Source of the DNA: Stentor roeselii
Taxonomy: Eukaryota > Ciliophora > Heterotrichea > Heterotrichida > Stentoridae
Direction: 5' to 3'
Length of the DNA: 64,000 nucleotides
Assembly (NCBI GenBank): GCA_006503475.1
Contig: RSEH01000217.1
Coordinates: 1-64,000 of the forward strand
A program made the position numbers and the translations under genes. This document shows, piece after piece, positions 60,865-64,000 of the stretch (position 1 is the first letter of the stretch; each line of letters opens with the position of its first letter). The notes beneath the pieces are model-generated. The model had not been told where the DNA came from, searched no databases, and saw nothing but the letters and a program-made list of their open reading frames with translations.

Positions 60865-63006
60865 ATGAAAAATATGAATACTCCTAACTTGACTATTCGG
60901 AAGTACTCCCCTTTCGTTAAAAACACCTCGCCAAGGCCAGTAAATGAAATCGGGCTTCCTGGAGGACTCGCTTCAGAAAAGCAAAGCAGTCAATTCGAGG
61001 AACTTTTATGGAAACTTGGAGAACCTGAAGACCTTCGACCGCCGATCGTTGAACTTGAAGGAATAACTGAAAATCAGATGATAAAAGAAGGTATTCCTAT
61101 CAGTACTTATTTGAAAGGCTTTCCGAATACTTGTCAACTTTCTTATAAAACTTTTAAAACTGAAGCGAGACTTGTCAGGTCGATACTTGAAAATTCAGGG
61201 TTTTTTTATACTGATTCTCATAATTGGAATGTTTTGTGGTCGGGTGTTGCGCCTCCGGATTATTTGTATGAAAGTCTTAACCCGTTTCAGAAAATTAATC
61301 ATTTTCCGGCGAGTAATGAACTTACCAGGAAGGACAGAATGTGTATCAATTTGAAGATGATGAGTGAAAAACATGGAAAAAAACACTTTGATTTTGTTCC
61401 TGATACTTTTGTACTTCCTGAAGAGTTTTCGCAGTTTTATTCGGATTTTTCTGGGAGTAAGAATAGGTGGATTGTGAAACCTTCTTGCTCGTCCCAGGGA
61501 AGAGGGATTTTTTTGTTGGATAATATTCAAGATGTGCCTTTGGATGAGGCTTGTATTATTTCTAGGTATATTAAGGATCCGTATCTTTTGAATGGACTTA
61601 AATTTGATTTGAGGATTTATGTGTTGGTTACAAGTTTCCAACCATTAAGAATTTACGTCTACAAAGAAGGACTAGCCCGATTTGCAAGTGAAAAATACGT
61701 AAACGACTTAACCGAAAACAAATTCATCCACTTAACAAACTACAGCGTGAACAAGAAAAACCAAAAGTTCATCCAAAACACCGACGCAAACTGTGATGGA
61801 GTCGGTCACAAATGGAGTTTAAAAGCTTTAATGAAAGTTTTAACAGACAAAGGAGAAGACATTGAATCCCTATGGTTAAAAATTTACGACATCATCATAA
61901 AAAGCATCATAAGCATCGAAGGGCCCGTCTTAGAAGGAATGAAAAGATTAGGTCTTGGAAACAACTGCTTTGACTTGTTCGGCTTCGACATTTTAATAGA
62001 CTCTTCATTGAAACCTTGGCTTTTAGAAGTAAATCTCAGTCCTTCCTTAGCCACTGACTCGCCTCTTGACTTCTACATCAAGTCAAGTTTAATCACAGAC
62101 TCACTCAACCTCGTCGGAATTTTCATGAAGCAGTCTCGCAAGTCACATGTGAAAAACCTGGGAAAAATCATGCAAAAAATGAAAAATTCTCCATATATGC
62201 CTGCAAAAATAGCGAAAAATCAGTTTTCTAAGCAAAAAACTGTTGAATTACTTAGGGAGTCTGTTGAAGAACTGAATAGAAAACAGAACTTTTTATGTAT
62301 TTTTCCTTGCAAACATGGAGAAAAATATGATCAATTCTCAGAAATTTCTAGAAATTTGAATCGGACACTTCGGGCTTTTTTGTTTGATAAAAACTTTGAA
62401 ATATCTCAATTGACGGCGAAAACGAAAAAAGTGCCGACGAAGAAGATTTTTCAAAATAGCTTTGAACTTCAACTTAATGCGAAAGCGGTCGCTAAGGCAA
62501 CTTTGAATGGAGATGACTTGTTGCAAGAGTATCTGAATAGGTGCTTGAAGTGGCTGAAGCAGACGAATGACTCGAATTATCCTGAAAATTTGAAAAGTAG
62601 GATGGAAAGGTTTTTTAATCATTATTCTTGGAAAACTCTTGATACTACTGAGAAGTCCCTCTCAAAAAAATTAATGAACCGTATCCAAGAAATGACTTTC
62701 CGAAAAAGTGAGCGACCAAGTAAATCCCTTCCTCGAAAATTAACACCCAACCAATTTTCATCTTCATCTCTAGTCGATTACTCAGACGAGGAAATTTCCA
62801 ATCTTCTCACAAACAGCAACAAAGAATTATCCTACGACTTGATTTCAATCCTAACCGAAGGCGAAGGTCTTTTATCAATGGTGAGTCGATACGCGAAGTT
62901 AAAAGACATAAAAAGAACGAAAAGTCCATTTCTCGAGAAAGAAAAGCGAATCCACAGCTTTCCACAACGTCCAAAGACTTCAAACAGACTGAAATATGTA
63001 AATTAA
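60865..63006 (+). CDS. TTLL polyglutamylase-type enzyme
   Basis: 713 residues. After about 100 variable residues comes the TTL domain: SHNWNVLWSGVAPPDYLY, NRWIVKPSCSSQGRGIFLLD, KFDLRIYVLVTSFQPLRIYV, YKEGLARFASEKYVNDLTEN, KFIHLTNYSVNKKNQKF and the metal-binding FGFDILIDSSLKPWLLEVNL. The SFxPLRIYVYxEGLARFA and HLTNYSVNK phrases fit the TTLL4/5 glutamylase branch. A basic C-terminal tail of about 260 residues may bind microtubules. It probably adds glutamate to tubulin in cilia and cortical microtubules. The stop TAA overlaps the stop of the convergent gene. Confidence 0.9.
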   Translation: MKNMNTPNLTIRKYSPFVKNTSPRPVNEIGLPGGLASEKQSSQFEELLWKLGEPEDLRPPIVELEGITENQMIKEGIPISTYLKGFPNTCQLSYKTFKTEARLVRSILENSGFFYTDSHNWNVLWSGVAPPDYLYESLNPFQKINHFPASNELTRKDRMCINLKMMSEKHGKKHFDFVPDTFVLPEEFSQFYSDFSGSKNRWIVKPSCSSQGRGIFLLDNIQDVPLDEACIISRYIKDPYLLNGLKFDLRIYVLVTSFQPLRIYVYKEGLARFASEKYVNDLTENKFIHLTNYSVNKKNQKFIQNTDANCDGVGHKWSLKALMKVLTDKGEDIESLWLKIYDIIIKSIISIEGPVLEGMKRLGLGNNCFDLFGFDILIDSSLKPWLLEVNLSPSLATDSPLDFYIKSSLITDSLNLVGIFMKQSRKSHVKNLGKIMQKMKNSPYMPAKIAKNQFSKQKTVELLRESVEELNRKQNFLCIFPCKHGEKYDQFSEISRNLNRTLRAFLFDKNFEISQLTAKTKKVPTKKIFQNSFELQLNAKAVAKATLNGDDLLQEYLNRCLKWLKQTNDSNYPENLKSRMERFFNHYSWKTLDTTEKSLSKKLMNRIQEMTFRKSERPSKSLPRKLTPNQFSSSSLVDYSDEEISNLLTNSNKELSYDLISILTEGEGLLSMVSRYAKLKDIKRTKSPFLEKEKRIHSFPQRPKTSNRLKYVN

Positions 63007-64000
63007 TTCTTACCTCTCTCTCTTCTTCCCGCTTTCAAAAACTCGCCATTGTCAAAAGCAAGGTTTCCCCTTAAGTAGACCTTGTGAATGACTCCAAAAA
63101 GTTCCTTTCCATCAAAAATCGACATTTCCTTGTAATACTCAGGTCCTTTCGCTACAGTCCTGCAATAAGGCGTCCAAACTACGAGGTCTGCAAATTTTCC
63201 TTTGCTGATACTTCCTCGTTTGCTTAAACCTAAAATTTTCGCAGGACTTACTGAAAACCATTTGCTTAGTCTTACAAGGTAATGCTCTAGTTGCTCGCTT
63301 TTACTTATTGGAATGTTTATTGTACTCCAAACTGATTGTAAAGTAAATCCGAGACTGCAAAGACCGCCTAAAGCGTTTTGGAAACTTTGGGTTTCTAGTG
63401 CTTTGTGGCTTTTTGTTATGAAGGAGTGTTGGGAACTTATTGAGGTTATTCCTCGCATTTTTAGAAGGTCTAGAAGGAGGTTGAAGTTTGAACTGTTTCG
63501 GATTGGAGGAGAGGATTTGAATCTTGTGTCGTGAGATCCAATGTTAGAGTTATTGAAAAACAAATGAGGTGCTGGTATTTCACATGAAATTTGCTTAAAA
63601 GTTTCAGACCTCTGCCGAATTTTATTAATAGCAGAAGCCGAAGAAATTCCCTGAAAATGAATCTTAGCAGAATTCGGAATTTTCGACAAGATATATTCAA
63701 CCCCTTCAGTTTCCCATGACTCAGGACAATTAGCCAAATAAAACGTGTAATCAGTTTTCACCGAAGGTTTAGGTCCCGCATTAATTGCAAGCATAGGTGG
63801 TCTCCGTCGATTATTCTCATTCTTTTTTTCATCACTTTTCAAAGAAAACTGAGTATTTCCAGAGAACTGATAAGTATTTTTTTCCGCCATGCAAATAACT
63901 TCAATATTTTTCGAGTTTTCAGCAACTCTTTCATTTAAATCATGAAAAATATCTTTAGATGATTTTTTTTTGTGACTTTTAAGTGACTTAGAGCTGCTAT
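63003..64000 (-). CDS. Amidohydrolase-like protein (allantoinase/dihydropyrimidinase fold), 5' end outside window
   Basis: The frame stays open from the stop at 63003 through the ATG at 63890 to the right edge, so the true start lies beyond. The visible part is the C-terminal two thirds of an allantoinase-like barrel: KIHFQGISSASAINKIRQ, FKSSPPIRNSSNFNLLLDLL, SISSQHSF, FQNALGGLCSLGFTLQSVWS, and the end domain SISKGKFADLVVW. Usual metal ligands are not seen: the HxxHVSS histidine pair and the Asp of SDHSP appear as HFQGISS and SQHSF. It may therefore be a non-catalytic relative. The HxH motif that starts the barrel is not in the window. Confidence 0.72.
   Translation of the reverse strand, partial: SSSKSLKSHKKKSSKDIFHDLNERVAENSKNIEVICMAEKNTYQFSGNTQFSLKSDEKKNENNRRRPPMLAINAGPKPSVKTDYTFYLANCPESWETEGVEYILSKIPNSAKIHFQGISSASAINKIRQRSETFKQISCEIPAPHLFFNNSNIGSHDTRFKSSPPIRNSSNFNLLLDLLKMRGITSISSQHSFITKSHKALETQSFQNALGGLCSLGFTLQSVWSTINIPISKSEQLEHYLVRLSKWFSVSPAKILGLSKRGSISKGKFADLVVWTPYCRTVAKGPEYYKEMSIFDGKELFGVIHKVYLRGNLAFDNGEFLKAGRRERGKN

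Noticed and set aside
1-64000. tRNA or rRNA genes
   Set aside because: I looked for B-box-like GGTTCGAATCC words and conserved rRNA blocks; the few partial matches (such as near 30994) lie inside coding sequence without a cloverleaf.

Overview
This is a gene-dense, AT-rich stretch of nuclear DNA from a protist, most probably the macronucleus of a heterotrich ciliate of the Stentor type. The evidence is: long frames closed by all three standard stops, spliceosomal introns of only 15 nt (8210-8224 reverse strand, 55531-55545 forward strand), gaps of 0-30 bp between many genes, and ciliate-rich families (furin-like Cys-rich membrane proteins, tubulin ligase-like enzymes, EF-hand arrays, TRP and cyclic-nucleotide channels, kelch proteins). 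Genus assignment is inference.

Layout. 1-16 kb is a loose, AT-rich region of local duplicates on the reverse strand: two giant Cys-rich receptors (one cut by the left edge) alternating with three copies of an unrecognised small family with a CC-H-C signature. 16.5-18.5 kb holds a B-box-like gene whose 3' half is a tiling of 70 intron-like units of 14-16 nt. 18.6-36.8 kb is compact: an ankyrin/TRP-like channel (two frame shifts at A-runs), two tandem HAD phosphatases, TPR proteins, a KCTD9-like protein, a Sen34-type tRNA-splicing endonuclease subunit, a tubulin ligase-like enzyme, a PPTC7-like phosphatase, an ISXO2/Merlin-type transposase-like gene, a calcyphosine-like EF-hand protein and an HMG-box protein. 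36.97-37.56 kb is a tandem repeat with telomere-like words, followed by a 2001-residue Ser/Lys/Gly repeat protein. 43.6-64 kb is compact again: an H4 variant, a CCT-domain protein, two kelch paralogues, a K+/cyclic-nucleotide channel, a helical-repeat protein with a probable mitochondrial presequence, RACK1, a SAPS protein, a zinc-ribbon gene, BRX1, a coiled-coil protein abutting a second tubulin ligase-like gene, and an amidohydrolase-like protein cut by the right edge.

The main discovery is at 17180-18377. The stretch is open in no frame. Read as 70 GT...AG (two GC...AG) units of 14, 15 or 16 nt it leaves exactly 165 nt: 39 exons of 3 nt, three of 6 nt and one of 30 nt. Joined, these form 56 codons without a stop, in frame with the exon before and the exon after. 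Every unit, or run of abutting units, sits after the first base of a codon. Forty-four of 56 consecutive codons would thus be interrupted by tiny introns, and 26 times two units abut with no exon between them. I know of no description of such a structure.

Several genes fit themes of cilia and cortex (two tubulin ligase-like enzymes, EF-hand protein, channels, coiled-coil protein) or of chromatin (H4, HMG-box, transposase-like). The H4 and transposase-like genes share an identical 12-bp motif directly before the start codon.
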